A DNA stretch of 59,461 bases from Cytobacillus massiliigabonensis (lineage in GTDB: Bacteria > Bacillota > Bacilli > Bacillales > Cytobacillaceae), in NCBI RefSeq assembly GCF_900199725.1, contig NZ_LT904903.1, positions 404,708-464,168 of the forward strand. Reading direction: 5' to 3'. The first letter of the stretch is position 1. Every line of letters starts with the position of its first letter. The notes under the pieces were generated by a model. The model saw only the letters and a list, made by a program, of their open reading frames with translations. It did no database searches and was not told the DNA's origin. The position numbers and the translations under genes were made by a program. This document shows, piece after piece, positions 1 to 8,707 of the stretch.

Positions 1-145
1 GCCCGCCAACAGAGAAAAAGGACAAGCGCGGGAACGAAAAGCAAGGAAACATGCCCGTCAACAGAGAAAAAGGGCAAGCGTGGGAACGAAAAGCAAGGAA
101 ATGTGCCCGCCAACAGAGAAAAAGGACAACAATGGTAACGAAAAT
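1..145. repeat. 52-bp tandem repeat array (array 1, cut by window start)
   Basis: Nearly three units start at 1, 53 and 105 (period exactly 52 bp) and the third decays after about 30 bases. Each unit opens with GCCCG(C/T)CAACAGAGAAAAAG and contains a GGGAACGAAAAGCAAGGAAA block. In each of the first two units the CCCGC or CCCGT arm can pair with GCGGG or GTGGG across the AGAGAAAAAG stretch, counting G-U wobbles. No start codon or RBS makes it coding. It lies just downstream of the stop of the minus-strand NERD gene. The array probably extends past the left edge. Confidence 0.85.
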
Positions 146-166
146 TATATTTTTGAAAAACAAAGT

Positions 167-1093
167 TTAAATAAAATGAGATTCAGCATAATAAGAAGTT
201 CTCCCCTGAGGCACAAGTATAAAATGCTTTGATAGGATTCGTCGAATAGTTTTCTTTGATTCAATTATTCTGCACCATTCATGAATAGAAGCAGTGGTTA
301 TTTTATTATCAGGGTTAAGAAGTTTAAACTCGTTTACACTTCGCAAAACACCAGCCTCCACTTCTTCTTTGTAAGCACAATTATTACATATTAGTGTACC
401 CATCTCGTAATTAACATTCAATGATTTACAGGAAACGCAACTAATTCCCTTTTTAATATTGTCGTAAGTATATCTAGGTAATCTTTTGTAAGGAGATTCT
501 TCTAAATGAAGTGCAACTAATTGATGAGCAAACTTAATATTTTGATCTTTTATTATTAATGACTTTGGTAACTTTTTCGAAAAACGCTGCAATTGAGTGG
601 GAAAAATAATTGGTTGACCGAGGGGAGCTTGATAGAGTTGAAAGTGGGGATTAATGAAGATTACATAGGGTTCAATAAGTGTTTTAATACCATGGTTTTG
701 AAGCAATTGCCTAAGTAAGGATTCACTTCGTTCCAATTGGAGTAAAGGGTTCTTGATTTCCTTCTTTGCTAATGTAAGCCATCTTCCATTTCCATCGATA
801 TAAACATCTCCTTCATAATTTTTAACTTCGAAAAAATAGAGAGTCTCGTCAACTAGCAGGAGCGAGTCAATTTGAAAAGTAGAACGATTGCATTCAAGCA
901 TTAAATCATTTAGGATTAACCAATTCTCTGATCCTGGCAGGTCGGCAAGCCACGCATCAAATTGAAGCTCTCCTTCATATCCCTTTTCAAGGCTCCAATA
1001 ATGCTGCACTTCTTCATCAGATAACTCCATCCGCCTATTCAAAATCCGATAAAGCTTTAATTCCTCTGACTCATAACGAGGTTTAATCACCAT
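167..1093 (-). CDS. NERD-domain protein with C-terminal zinc ribbon
   Basis: A 308-residue protein. The middle (about 35-150) is a NERD (nuclease-related) domain: the stretch with FQIDSLLLVDETLYFFEVKN carries the D...ExK arrangement of the restriction-endonuclease-like fold. The C-terminal third has a CVSCK...CNNC pair, likely a zinc ribbon. No signal peptide or membrane segment is seen, so it is expected in the cytoplasm. The start was set at the second ATG because GGAGG lies 9 nt before it but abuts an earlier in-frame ATG at 1102. It is a single gene, transcribed divergently from the M23 peptidase. Nuclease activity is inferred from the fold; the biological role of NERD proteins is poorly known. 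Confidence 0.85.
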   Translation of the reverse strand: MVIKPRYESEELKLYRILNRRMELSDEEVQHYWSLEKGYEGELQFDAWLADLPGSENWLILNDLMLECNRSTFQIDSLLLVDETLYFFEVKNYEGDVYIDGNGRWLTLAKKEIKNPLLQLERSESLLRQLLQNHGIKTLIEPYVIFINPHFQLYQAPLGQPIIFPTQLQRFSKKLPKSLIIKDQNIKFAHQLVALHLEESPYKRLPRYTYDNIKKGISCVSCKSLNVNYEMGTLICNNCAYKEEVEAGVLRSVNEFKLLNPDNKITTASIHEWCRIIESKKTIRRILSKHFILVPQGRTSYYAESHFI

Positions 1094-1415
1094 AGGCAGC
1101 ATCCTCCAATCAAAAGATTTACAACTATTCTATGAAATATTCCCACTTTGTACAAGTGATGAAATCTATTGAAATATAAATGTAATAATTTTGGTGATTA
1201 AATTTAGAAATGACAATGCTATAATATAAAAGATGTGAATAACCAACAAATTATGACTCAATTTCCCAAAATAATATACAGCATTCTACAATCTGCCTCA
1301 TAAATCACCCGTAAAATTCCGCCAAAAATAGACAAATGAGGTGTATTCTTCTATAGTAATAGAATCTTAAAGTACATAGATAAATTTAAGGAATAGAGAG
1401 GAGACATGGATCAAA
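1094..1415. promoter_or_regulatory. Divergent intergenic region with a sigma-A promoter for the M23 peptidase
   Basis: This 322-bp AT-rich gap separates two divergent genes. On the plus strand a good sigma-A-like promoter is visible: TAGACA (1329-1334), 17 bp, TATAGT (1352-1357), about 60 bp before the peptidase start. A small inverted repeat TTCTAT-AGTA-ATAGAA surrounds the -10. An ATG at 1406 would encode only six codons before a stop. No convincing minus-strand promoter was identified. Confidence 0.6.
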
Positions 1416-2669
1416 TTGAAACGTAAATTTCTCGCTCTAGGAATAGGAATCTTATTAGGCAGCAGCAGTTTACTCATGCCTATGTCAAACACTGCCTATG
1501 CAGTAACAAATAAGCAGCTAGAGGATAAAAAGAAGGAAATACAAGAAAAACGTTCAAATGTTCAATCAGAGATTGATCAGAAGAAAGAAGATCTAGTAGA
1601 AATAGGGGAAGAAAAATCAGCTGTTCAAAAAGAGCTGGATAAGATAGAAATTACTATTGCAGATACGGAAAACAAAATAAAAGAAAAAGAAGCACAAATT
1701 GTAGATGCAAAAGAGGAAATTAAGAAACTCCAAGAAGAGATTGCAATCCTTAAGGAGCAGATTAGAAAAAGAGACGAGCTATTAAAGGAACGCATCCGTT
1801 CCATCCAAGAAAATGGCGGAGTCATTAATTACTTAGATGTATTATTAGGTGCTCAAAGCTTTAGTGACTTTATTAACCGCGTAAGTGCGGTAACTTCGTT
1901 CATGGAAGCAGATCGTGATTTACTACGCATGCATCAAGAAGATAAGGCATTGCTTGATAAAAAAGAAGCGGAAGCACAGAAACAATTAGAAGAACTAAAT
2001 AAAAAATTGGCTGATCTTGAAGGAATGAAGAAGAAGCTTGATGGCCAAAAAGCTGAAAGAAGCAAACTTTATAAAGAATTAGAAAAAGAAGAACAGCATA
2101 TGCATGAAGAGCTTCTTGAATTTGAAGATAAAGAGGCAATTCTTGCTGCACAGGCAAAAGCAATTGAACGTGAGCTAGCAGCGTGGAAGAAGAGACAGCG
2201 TGAACTAGAGGAACAAGCGAAAAAACAAGGGAACACGGTTGGTGCTCCTCCAGCAATTACAAATGGAGCATTTATGAACCCAGCAACAGGCAGACTGACA
2301 TCTCATTATGGACAAAGATGGGGCAGACTGCATTCAGGTATTGATATTGGCAAAGGCGGACGAACGGAAGCTGTTCCAATTGTTGCTTCCGCAGCTGGAA
2401 CAGTAATTAAAGCGAATTATGACAATAGTTATGGGAATGTCGTTATGATTACACATGTTATTAATGGACAAGTCATGACAACTGTATATGGTCATATGGA
2501 ATCCCTCTCAGTGTCGAATGGACAAAGCGTAGAAAAAGGACAGCTGCTAGGGTATATGGGGAATACGGGTAATTCAACTGGCCCGCATTTACACTTTGAG
2601 ATCCATCACGGACCATGGAATGGAAGCAGATCGAACTCTGTTAACCCTCTTAGATATGTAAACTATTAA
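1416..2669 (+). CDS. Secreted coiled-coil M23 peptidoglycan endopeptidase
   Basis: A 417-residue murein hydrolase. An N-terminal signal peptide (about 1-29, with a TAYA cleavage region) exports it. Residues about 30-270 are a long charged coiled coil of the PcsB/CwlO/EnvC type. The C-terminal 137 residues are a LytM/M23 domain with HSGID (about 306-310) and HLHFE (about 391), which supply the zinc ligands. It should cleave peptide cross-links in the wall, and the coiled coil suggests control by a membrane partner such as FtsEX (inference). The start is TTG, with GAGGAG 12 nt upstream; an ATG 10 nt earlier is out of frame. A terminator follows. Confidence 0.9.
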   Translation: MKRKFLALGIGILLGSSSLLMPMSNTAYAVTNKQLEDKKKEIQEKRSNVQSEIDQKKEDLVEIGEEKSAVQKELDKIEITIADTENKIKEKEAQIVDAKEEIKKLQEEIAILKEQIRKRDELLKERIRSIQENGGVINYLDVLLGAQSFSDFINRVSAVTSFMEADRDLLRMHQEDKALLDKKEAEAQKQLEELNKKLADLEGMKKKLDGQKAERSKLYKELEKEEQHMHEELLEFEDKEAILAAQAKAIERELAAWKKRQRELEEQAKKQGNTVGAPPAITNGAFMNPATGRLTSHYGQRWGRLHSGIDIGKGGRTEAVPIVASAAGTVIKANYDNSYGNVVMITHVINGQVMTTVYGHMESLSVSNGQSVEKGQLLGYMGNTGNSTGPHLHFEIHHGPWNGSRSNSVNPLRYVNY

Positions 2670-2676
2670 GCTATAG

Positions 2677-2712
2677 AAAAGGCACTCACCATTTAGGTGT
2701 AGTGCTTTTTTC
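2677..2712 (+). terminator. Intrinsic terminator of the M23 peptidase gene
   Basis: A GGCACTCACC / GGTGTAGTGC hairpin with one bulge is followed by a run of T. Confidence 0.8.
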
Positions 2713-2750
2713 TAATTTGCTATTCTATTTACTGTAAGTATGCTTCTTAA

Positions 2751-2850
2751 ACAAACCGTTGATTAGTAAAAAATGCGAACATAGCCCTTAATCAAACGTT
2801 TGATTAAGAAAAAATACGAACATATCTACTAATCAAACGTTTGATTAGTA
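2751..2850. promoter_or_regulatory. Array of LacI-type palindromic operators
   Basis: Two perfect palindromes, 2787-2808 (22 bp) and 2827-2850 (24 bp), share the core AATCAAACGTTTGATT with a central CpG. Their centres are 41 bp apart, about four helical turns. A decayed third copy lies around 2751-2768, another 40 bp upstream. A/T-flanked palindromes centred on CG are typical of LacI/GalR-family operators (PurR, CcpA cre). They sit 22 bp before the AraC-type regulator start and probably control it. No LacI-family gene lies in the window. Confidence 0.65.
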
Positions 2851-2872
2851 ATGGTTTTTGAGGTGAGATACT

Positions 2873-4348
2873 ATGAATATTCATATGATGGCAAAAGATA
2901 CGTTAGAGGCACAAGGAATTCGGTGGATGATTGAATCGCATCTTCCTGGTATACGTTTGACTGTATGGGATTCACTGGAAGCATTTTCAGGAGCAGTGCA
3001 AAATGAGCGACCGGACCTTGTTATTTTGGATATGGACAGTTGGATGCAGGGCAGTGAAGGATTCTGTGAGCTGCTTCAACGGTATAGAATTCGCTGGTTA
3101 GGCCTATCCTCTGAGCGGATTTTTCAAACTGCCTACCGTGCACTCCGTTTTCGTGCAGAGGATGTTATTTTTCGTCCGATATCGCCTGATGATTTGAAAA
3201 AGCATATTCAGCAAATCCGCTATCAAACAAGAAATGAACAATATTTTTTCTCGAATCAGGCAGGAGATAAAGTAGACACGTATGCCATTGATTACCCTGA
3301 TTTATTTTTGTTAGATAAGAATAGATCTTATCCAATAACAATGGTTGCCTTTTTGACACCGAACAATGAGACGCTGCCGTTTGTCTATGATGCCCTGCAG
3401 CGTTATTCCTTTCCAGTTCAGCATAAGCTTTTTGCATTATCTGATTTTATTTTATGCGTACAGGAAAATGAAAAAATAGAATCGATTAGGGAAATTTACC
3501 ATTCTTTCTTATCAAGGTGGAAAGAGAGAATGGATGAACCGCTGGCAATTGTCATTAATATCGATTCCTCCGGAGGATCGCTAAAGAATACATGTCAGCA
3601 AACGAGACAATTGACAAAAAGGGTCTTTTTTGAAGGCTATGATATTATTTTAGAGGGAAATAAGCAATCAGAGCCTTTAGAGATGGATCCATTTCTTACG
3701 CCACTCGAGCAGCGCCAATGGATTGAGATGCTGGAAACTAGGAATATAAAAGCAATAAGAGAGTGGGTTGAGCGCGAATTTTTAACATATGACCGTCCTT
3801 ATCCAGACCCGGAAATGGTTCGAATCCGATTAACGAGTGTACTCGCTCAAATCCGGAGACATATGAAAGCATATAATCTTCATAGTGTGGCTCTTGAAGC
3901 GGGCTATCATGAGGTTTTTAAGCAAATTGTTCATCAGTCTGTTATTTATCAAATTGTTAAAGAGCTCCTAACATTTATACAGAGATTGCTTATTCAGGTC
4001 CAAGAGCAAATACAAGATGGCCCTCGAACACTTGTGGAGAAAGTACAGGAAATGATTGAATCGAATTATTGGGATGCTGGGTGGAATTTAGCAGCATGTG
4101 CAGAAGGACTGCGTATGAATAAAAGTACGCTTAGCAGGCGCTTTTCAGCTGAATCTGGACAAACCTTCCGCACTCATCTTCATCAAGTAAGAATTCGTGA
4201 GGCAAAGCGATTGCTGCAGGAAACAGATATTTCATTAGATGAAGTAGCACGATTAATCGGCTATGCTCATCAAACGTACTTCAATGCAAAGTTTAAACAG
4301 TATGCAGGCTGTACACCTTTAGTTTTTCGGACAGGGATTAAACGATGA
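2873..4348 (+). CDS. AraC-family regulator with degenerate receiver domain
   Basis: A 491-residue regulator of YesN-like layout. Residues about 1-115 resemble a response-regulator receiver: LVILDMDSW supplies a possible phospho-Asp, but the usual N-terminal acidic pair is missing and the conserved Lys of the KP motif is Arg (FRPIS). Residues about 120-385 are an unassigned middle region. The last 100 residues hold two AraC helix-turn-helix motifs (LAACAEGLRMNKSTLSRRF and DEVARLIGYAHQTYFNAKF). RBS AGGTGA lies 7 nt before ATG. It has no adjacent histidine kinase, so its signal is unknown; phosphorylation is doubtful. A palindrome array lies directly upstream. Confidence 0.85.
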   Translation: MNIHMMAKDTLEAQGIRWMIESHLPGIRLTVWDSLEAFSGAVQNERPDLVILDMDSWMQGSEGFCELLQRYRIRWLGLSSERIFQTAYRALRFRAEDVIFRPISPDDLKKHIQQIRYQTRNEQYFFSNQAGDKVDTYAIDYPDLFLLDKNRSYPITMVAFLTPNNETLPFVYDALQRYSFPVQHKLFALSDFILCVQENEKIESIREIYHSFLSRWKERMDEPLAIVINIDSSGGSLKNTCQQTRQLTKRVFFEGYDIILEGNKQSEPLEMDPFLTPLEQRQWIEMLETRNIKAIREWVEREFLTYDRPYPDPEMVRIRLTSVLAQIRRHMKAYNLHSVALEAGYHEVFKQIVHQSVIYQIVKELLTFIQRLLIQVQEQIQDGPRTLVEKVQEMIESNYWDAGWNLAACAEGLRMNKSTLSRRFSAESGQTFRTHLHQVRIREAKRLLQETDISLDEVARLIGYAHQTYFNAKFKQYAGCTPLVFRTGIKR

Positions 4349-4370
4349 AAAAAGATATTTTTACTGGATG

Positions 4371-4397
4371 AGCTGTATACGTACGGCTTATTTTTTT
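4371..4397 (+). terminator. Intrinsic terminator after AraC-type regulator
   Basis: The hairpin AGCTGTA-TACG-TACGGCT is followed by TTATTTTTTT. Confidence 0.75.
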
Positions 4398-4487
4398 CAG
4401 TAATATATAAATTATTATATATAAATGTTTACATATATAATCGAATTAAATATAATAAAAGTAACAATTTGGAAGGGCGGTTCTAAA

Positions 4488-5711
4488 ATGTTACTTAAAA
4501 ACAATAGGGCATTTCGGAATTTATTTGTAAGCAGAGTGTTAAGTATTCTTTCAGATTCAGTTATTTTTTTCTCATTATTAAAATGGATAGAAATTCAATC
4601 CAATTCTAGCAGTGCTTTTACGCTTTTTTATGTGGCATTTTACCTTCCCATGACACTTTTCGCCATTCCTATTGGCGCTTGGATTGAAAATAAGACGCTG
4701 CAAAAAGTAATGGGCTATTCAAATTTTATTCAAGTTATCATGCTGGTCCTCTTTTTAGTAACTGCTCCATTTTTAGCCTATCAATGGGTATATCTTCTTT
4801 TAGTAATCTTAAGCATATTAGGACTATTTTTTATTCCAGCTAATCAATCTCTTTTGCCGCATATTGTTGAAGAGGAAAATCGCGCAGCAGCTAACAGTCT
4901 ATTACAATTAGGATTTACTGCTGTTAAAATTGTTGGACAGGTGTTTACTGCTTTAATGATAAAATTAACCTACACGCCTTCTTCATTATTAATAATATCT
5001 GTATGCATGCTTTTGGTCTCGCTTATTTTTATTAAGCGTGTCAAACCAATAGTGAAGAAAGAGCAAATGGAAAAACAAAGTCAATGGAAAGTAATAAGGG
5101 GAGGGATAAGCTATATTGGTCAGCATTCCCAGCTGAAGCCTCTTTTTACTTTTTTAGCTTTAGCGATGTTTTTTGCAGCCTCAATAGATTTATTATTAAT
5201 CACTTTTTTGAATGATGTTTTATCGGTCGGAGTTGAGAATCTAAGTTTTATTGGTACTGCGTCACTTCTTGGGATAGCCTTAGGTGCAATGGTCGTACCT
5301 AAGCTATATAAAAAAATTGAAAGAAAGTGGTTAGTAATTCCGCCATTATTTGCTTTGAGTGTTAGTATAGGGAGTCTATTTTTTGTAACTAATTGGGTTG
5401 TCATTCTTCCGCTTTTCTTTTTACAGGGCATCGCTTTAGGCTGTTTTAATGTCTCATTTGTTACATATCTGCAAGAAATTGTTTCTAAACAAAATTATAC
5501 GAGAACCTTTAGCTTTTATAATATGATTTCAAGTTCAATGGCATTGCCAGGTATATTCATAGTGGGAATCATGATAGATTACTTAGGGGTGCTGACAACG
5601 ATTATTGGAATTTCTGGGGTGTTAATAATTATAGGTATTTTGGGGATCTATTTTATTCCAAAGCTGGGGAAAGGTTATATAAAAGAGAGTAAGAATATGA
5701 ATGCTGTTTGA
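4488..5711 (+). CDS. MFS transporter
   Basis: A 407-residue integral membrane protein of about 12 hydrophobic segments, of the Major Facilitator Superfamily type. The first half has FRNLFVSRVLSILSDSVIFF and a loop containing GAWIENKT, like drug or macrolide exporters. The start chosen is the ATG preceded by GGAAGGGCGG at 11 nt; an upstream in-frame ATG at 4425 has no RBS. It is followed 18 bp later by a PadR regulator, a common drug-efflux and local-repressor arrangement. The substrate cannot be told from sequence. Confidence 0.85.
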   Translation: MLLKNNRAFRNLFVSRVLSILSDSVIFFSLLKWIEIQSNSSSAFTLFYVAFYLPMTLFAIPIGAWIENKTLQKVMGYSNFIQVIMLVLFLVTAPFLAYQWVYLLLVILSILGLFFIPANQSLLPHIVEEENRAAANSLLQLGFTAVKIVGQVFTALMIKLTYTPSSLLIISVCMLLVSLIFIKRVKPIVKKEQMEKQSQWKVIRGGISYIGQHSQLKPLFTFLALAMFFAASIDLLLITFLNDVLSVGVENLSFIGTASLLGIALGAMVVPKLYKKIERKWLVIPPLFALSVSIGSLFFVTNWVVILPLFFLQGIALGCFNVSFVTYLQEIVSKQNYTRTFSFYNMISSSMALPGIFIVGIMIDYLGVLTTIIGISGVLIIIGILGIYFIPKLGKGYIKESKNMNAV

Positions 5712-5729
5712 TTAGGAAGGGTGAATGAA

Positions 5730-6410
5730 ATGTCATTACGGTACGGAATTCTGGGCTTATTGAGTAAATGGGAAGCAAGCGGGTACGATATAAAAAAAGA
5801 ATTTGATGATGTTATGAGTATTTTCTGGCATTCTCATCTTTCGCAAATTTATCCGGAATTAAACAAGCTAGAAAAAGAGAAACTGATTAGTAGCAGATTG
5901 ATTCAACAGGAAGGAAAGCCTGACAAAAAAGTATACTCAATTACAGAAAGTGGAAGAAATAGTTTGGTTGAATGGTTAATAGGACCAATTGAAGAACCGA
6001 AACTAAAAGATGCCTTTCTCATGCAAACATTTTTTATGGATAATATTCCAGTTGATGAGGTTCTGCTAAAGCTTAATATGTATAAAAAAGAACGTCAGTA
6101 TAGGTTAGAAAAGATGAAAGAAATTATTCAGGAAAAGTGGAATAGCATAAAAGAAAGAAATATTATGAAGCCTAGGATCATAGTAAGTTCGGCAGTATTA
6201 AAGCGTGGAATTGAACAAGAACTGCAATATATTAAATGGTGCGAGGATACCATTCAATTAGTAGAAGGATGCAAACATTTGTGGGATCAGGACGAACATA
6301 TTTTAACAAAAGATTCAAATACAGAAAGCCATTCAGAAGAAGGTATAACTTTTACTGATGTTAAAGATACTTTTTTGCATTATTTTTCAGATTTAATAGA
6401 TGATGAATAA
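5730..6410 (+). CDS. PadR-family transcriptional regulator
   Basis: A 226-residue protein. The N-terminal 90 residues form the PadR winged helix (SLRYGILGLLSKWEASGYDI, then the SQIYPELNKLEKEKLI recognition region and the VYSITESGR wing). The C-terminal half is helical and charged, as in the long PadR subclass with a coiled dimerisation domain. RBS AGGAAGG lies 9 nt before the ATG; a GTG start three codons earlier is less likely. It is co-transcribed with the upstream MFS gene and probably represses it in the absence of ligand (inference from context). No operator could be pinned down. Confidence 0.9.
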   Translation: MSLRYGILGLLSKWEASGYDIKKEFDDVMSIFWHSHLSQIYPELNKLEKEKLISSRLIQQEGKPDKKVYSITESGRNSLVEWLIGPIEEPKLKDAFLMQTFFMDNIPVDEVLLKLNMYKKERQYRLEKMKEIIQEKWNSIKERNIMKPRIIVSSAVLKRGIEQELQYIKWCEDTIQLVEGCKHLWDQDEHILTKDSNTESHSEEGITFTDVKDTFLHYFSDLIDDE

Positions 6411-6431
6411 ATACGATATTTAATTCTATCA

Positions 6432-6833
6432 AGCTTCATGCATTCCATTTACAAGAGAAAAAGAAAAAATGGTAGCCATGGGAGCTTCATGCATTCCATT
6501 TACAAGAGAAAAAGAAAAAATGGTAGCCATGGGAGCTTCATGCAACCCATTTACAAGAGAAAAAGAAAAAATGGTAGCCATGGGAGCTTCATGCATTCCA
6601 TTTACAGGAGAAAAAGAAAAAATGGTAGCCATAAGAGCTTCATGCATCCCATTTACAAGAGAAAAAGAAAAAATGGTAGCCATGGGAGCTTCATGCATTC
6701 CATTTACAAGAGAAAAAGAAAAAATGGTAGCCATAAGAGCTTCATGCAACCCATTTACAAGAAAAAAAGAAAAAACGGAAGCCATGAGAACTACATACAT
6801 CCCATTTCTCGAAAAAGAATAATCAGTAGCCAT
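6432..6833. repeat. 51-bp tandem repeat array (array 2)
   Basis: Seven good units start at 6432, 6483, 6534, 6585, 6636, 6687 and 6738, and a decayed eighth at 6789. The period is exactly 51 bp. Each unit holds CCATTT-ACAAGAGAAAAAGAAA-AAATGG, a self-complementary hairpin with a purine loop, then TAGCCATGGGAGCTTCATG. Because 51 is a multiple of three, several frames stay open by chance, but none has an RBS. It fills most of the gap between the padR stop and hutU. It shares AGAGAAAAAG with array 1. Confidence 0.9.
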
Positions 6834-7031
6834 GAAAAACCGGATCTCAAAACTCCCTTCATCTATATTTATCCTAAAATCATTTAAAATGAAAAGAAAC
6901 TGAATTTTATCATAAAAATAGACGTTATAATAAAAATAACTGCAATAAAATATAAAAAAGTTCTTAATTTATAATAAATTATCCGAAATTTCATTATAAA
7001 ATAAAAATATAGAAAAGGGAGGGATTTTGAA
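6834..7031. other. AT-rich hutU upstream region
   Basis: This is a very AT-rich stretch of about 200 bp between the repeat array and hutU. It ends in the strong RBS AGGGAGGG before the hutU ATG. No clear promoter, cre box or HutP-type antiterminator hairpin was found. Confidence 0.4.
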
Positions 7032-8705
7032 ATGAAAACGATTTCGAATGATAAGGTTGTACGTTACCGTGGAACAGATTTAAATACGAAGGGATGGCTG
7101 CAGGAAGCTGCACTTCGTATGTTAATGAACAATTTGGACCCAGATGTGGCAGAGCGTCCAGAGGATCTTGTTGTTTATGGAGGAATTGGGAAAGCGGCAC
7201 GTAATTGGGAATGCTTTGATGGGATTGTAAAATCATTGAAAGAGTTGGAGAATGATGAAACGCTGCTTGTTCAATCTGGAAAACCGGTAGCGATTTTTAA
7301 ATCACATGCGGATGCCCCACGTGTCTTGCTTGCGAATTCGAATATTGTCCCTGCCTATGCAAATTGGGAGACATTCCATGAGCTTGATAAAAAAGGCTTG
7401 ATGATGTACGGACAAATGACTGCTGGCAGCTGGATTTACATTGGATCTCAAGGAATTGTGCAAGGAACATATGAAACATTTGCGGAACTAGCTAAGCAGC
7501 ACTTCAATGGTACACTTAAACATACAATCACGGTTACAGCTGGTCTCGGCGGAATGGGTGGGGCTCAGCCGCTTGCTGTTACGATGAATGGCGGGGTTTG
7601 CATTGGTATTGATGTGGATGAAAGTCGGATTGATCGCCGCATTGAAACAAGATATACAGATGTAAAAACAGACTCCCTTGATGAAGCAATTCGATTGGCA
7701 CAGGAAGCAAAGCTTTCTGGCAAAGCGCTATCCATTGGTCTAATCGGAAATGCTTCAGATATTCTTCCTGTAATGATTGCGCGTAATTTCATTCCGGATG
7801 TACTTACAGACCAAACTTCTGCACATGATCCTCTAAATGGATATGTTCCTTCAAAAATGTCTTTAAAAGAAGCGGCAGAACTTCGAAAAAATAATGCGAA
7901 TGAATATGTGAAGCTTTCAAAAGCCTCTATGGCAAAACATGTTGAAGCCATGCTTGAAATGATGGAAAAAGGTGCGGTTACATTTGATTACGGCAATAAT
8001 ATCCGTCAGGTTGCAAAGGATGAAGGGGTAGAAAATGCCTTTGCTTTCCCTGGATTTGTTCCTGCATATATTCGCCCGCAATTTTGTGAAGGAAAAGGAC
8101 CTTTCCGCTGGGTAGCACTTTCAGGTGATCCAGAGGATATTTATAAAACAGATGAAGTCATTTTACGCGAGTTTAGCGACAATGAGCATTTATGCAACTG
8201 GATTCGCATGGCGCAAGAAAAGATTGAATTCCAAGGATTGCCTTCCCGCATTTGCTGGCTAGGTTATGGGGAGCGGGCGCGTTTTGGAAAAATTATTAAT
8301 GATATGGTTGCAAGCGGAGAATTGAAAGCGCCAATTGTCATTGGCCGTGATCACCTCGATTCAGGCTCTGTTGCTTCGCCAAACAGAGAAACTGAAGCCA
8401 TGAGGGATGGTTCAGATGTTGTTGCAGACTGGCCGATCTTGAATGCGATGATCAATGCAGTCGGTGGCGCAACATGGGTATCTGTGCATCATGGCGGCGG
8501 AGTTGGAATGGGTTACTCCATGCACGCGGGAATGGTTATTGTTGCTGACGGAACAAAGGAAGCGGAAGCACGTCTTGAGCGCGTATTAACAACAGATCCA
8601 GGAATGGGAATTGTTCGCCATGTTGATGCAGGCTATGATTTAGCGATAGATACAGCTCGTGAAAAAGGGGTTAACATCCCAATGCTAAATAAAGGAAATG
8701 AGTAA
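7032..8705 (+). CDS. hutU: Urocanate hydratase
   Basis: A 557-residue urocanase, the usual family length. It converts urocanate to 4-imidazolone-5-propionate, the second step of histidine degradation, in the cytoplasm. The NAD-binding glycine motif is clear ([18 protein letters not shown]), as is the [20 protein letters not shown] active-site region with its conserved Cys. RBS AGGGAGGG precedes the ATG. It is the first gene of hutU-hutI-hutG, with hutI starting 2 bp after its stop. The family's usual first gene, hutH (histidase), is not upstream; a repeat array and a PadR gene are there instead. Confidence 0.98.
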   Translation: MKTISNDKVVRYRGTDLNTKGWLQEAALRMLMNNLDPDVAERPEDLVVYGGIGKAARNWECFDGIVKSLKELENDETLLVQSGKPVAIFKSHADAPRVLLANSNIVPAYANWETFHELDKKGLMMYGQMTAGSWIYIGSQGIVQGTYETFAELAKQHFNGTLKHTITVTAGLGGMGGAQPLAVTMNGGVCIGIDVDESRIDRRIETRYTDVKTDSLDEAIRLAQEAKLSGKALSIGLIGNASDILPVMIARNFIPDVLTDQTSAHDPLNGYVPSKMSLKEAAELRKNNANEYVKLSKASMAKHVEAMLEMMEKGAVTFDYGNNIRQVAKDEGVENAFAFPGFVPAYIRPQFCEGKGPFRWVALSGDPEDIYKTDEVILREFSDNEHLCNWIRMAQEKIEFQGLPSRICWLGYGERARFGKIINDMVASGELKAPIVIGRDHLDSGSVASPNRETEAMRDGSDVVADWPILNAMINAVGGATWVSVHHGGGVGMGYSMHAGMVIVADGTKEAEARLERVLTTDPGMGIVRHVDAGYDLAIDTAREKGVNIPMLNKGNE

Positions 8706-8707
8706 TA

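Noticed and set aside
6438..6887. 149-codon open frame over array 2 coding a 17-residue tandem repeat
   Set aside because: No RBS precedes it, other frames and the reverse strand are open for the same reason (51 bp is a multiple of three), and the last units decay without keeping the frame's residues.
6834..7031. HutP-dependent antiterminator before hutU
   Set aside because: No terminator-like hairpin or NAG repeat cluster was found in this AT-rich stretch.
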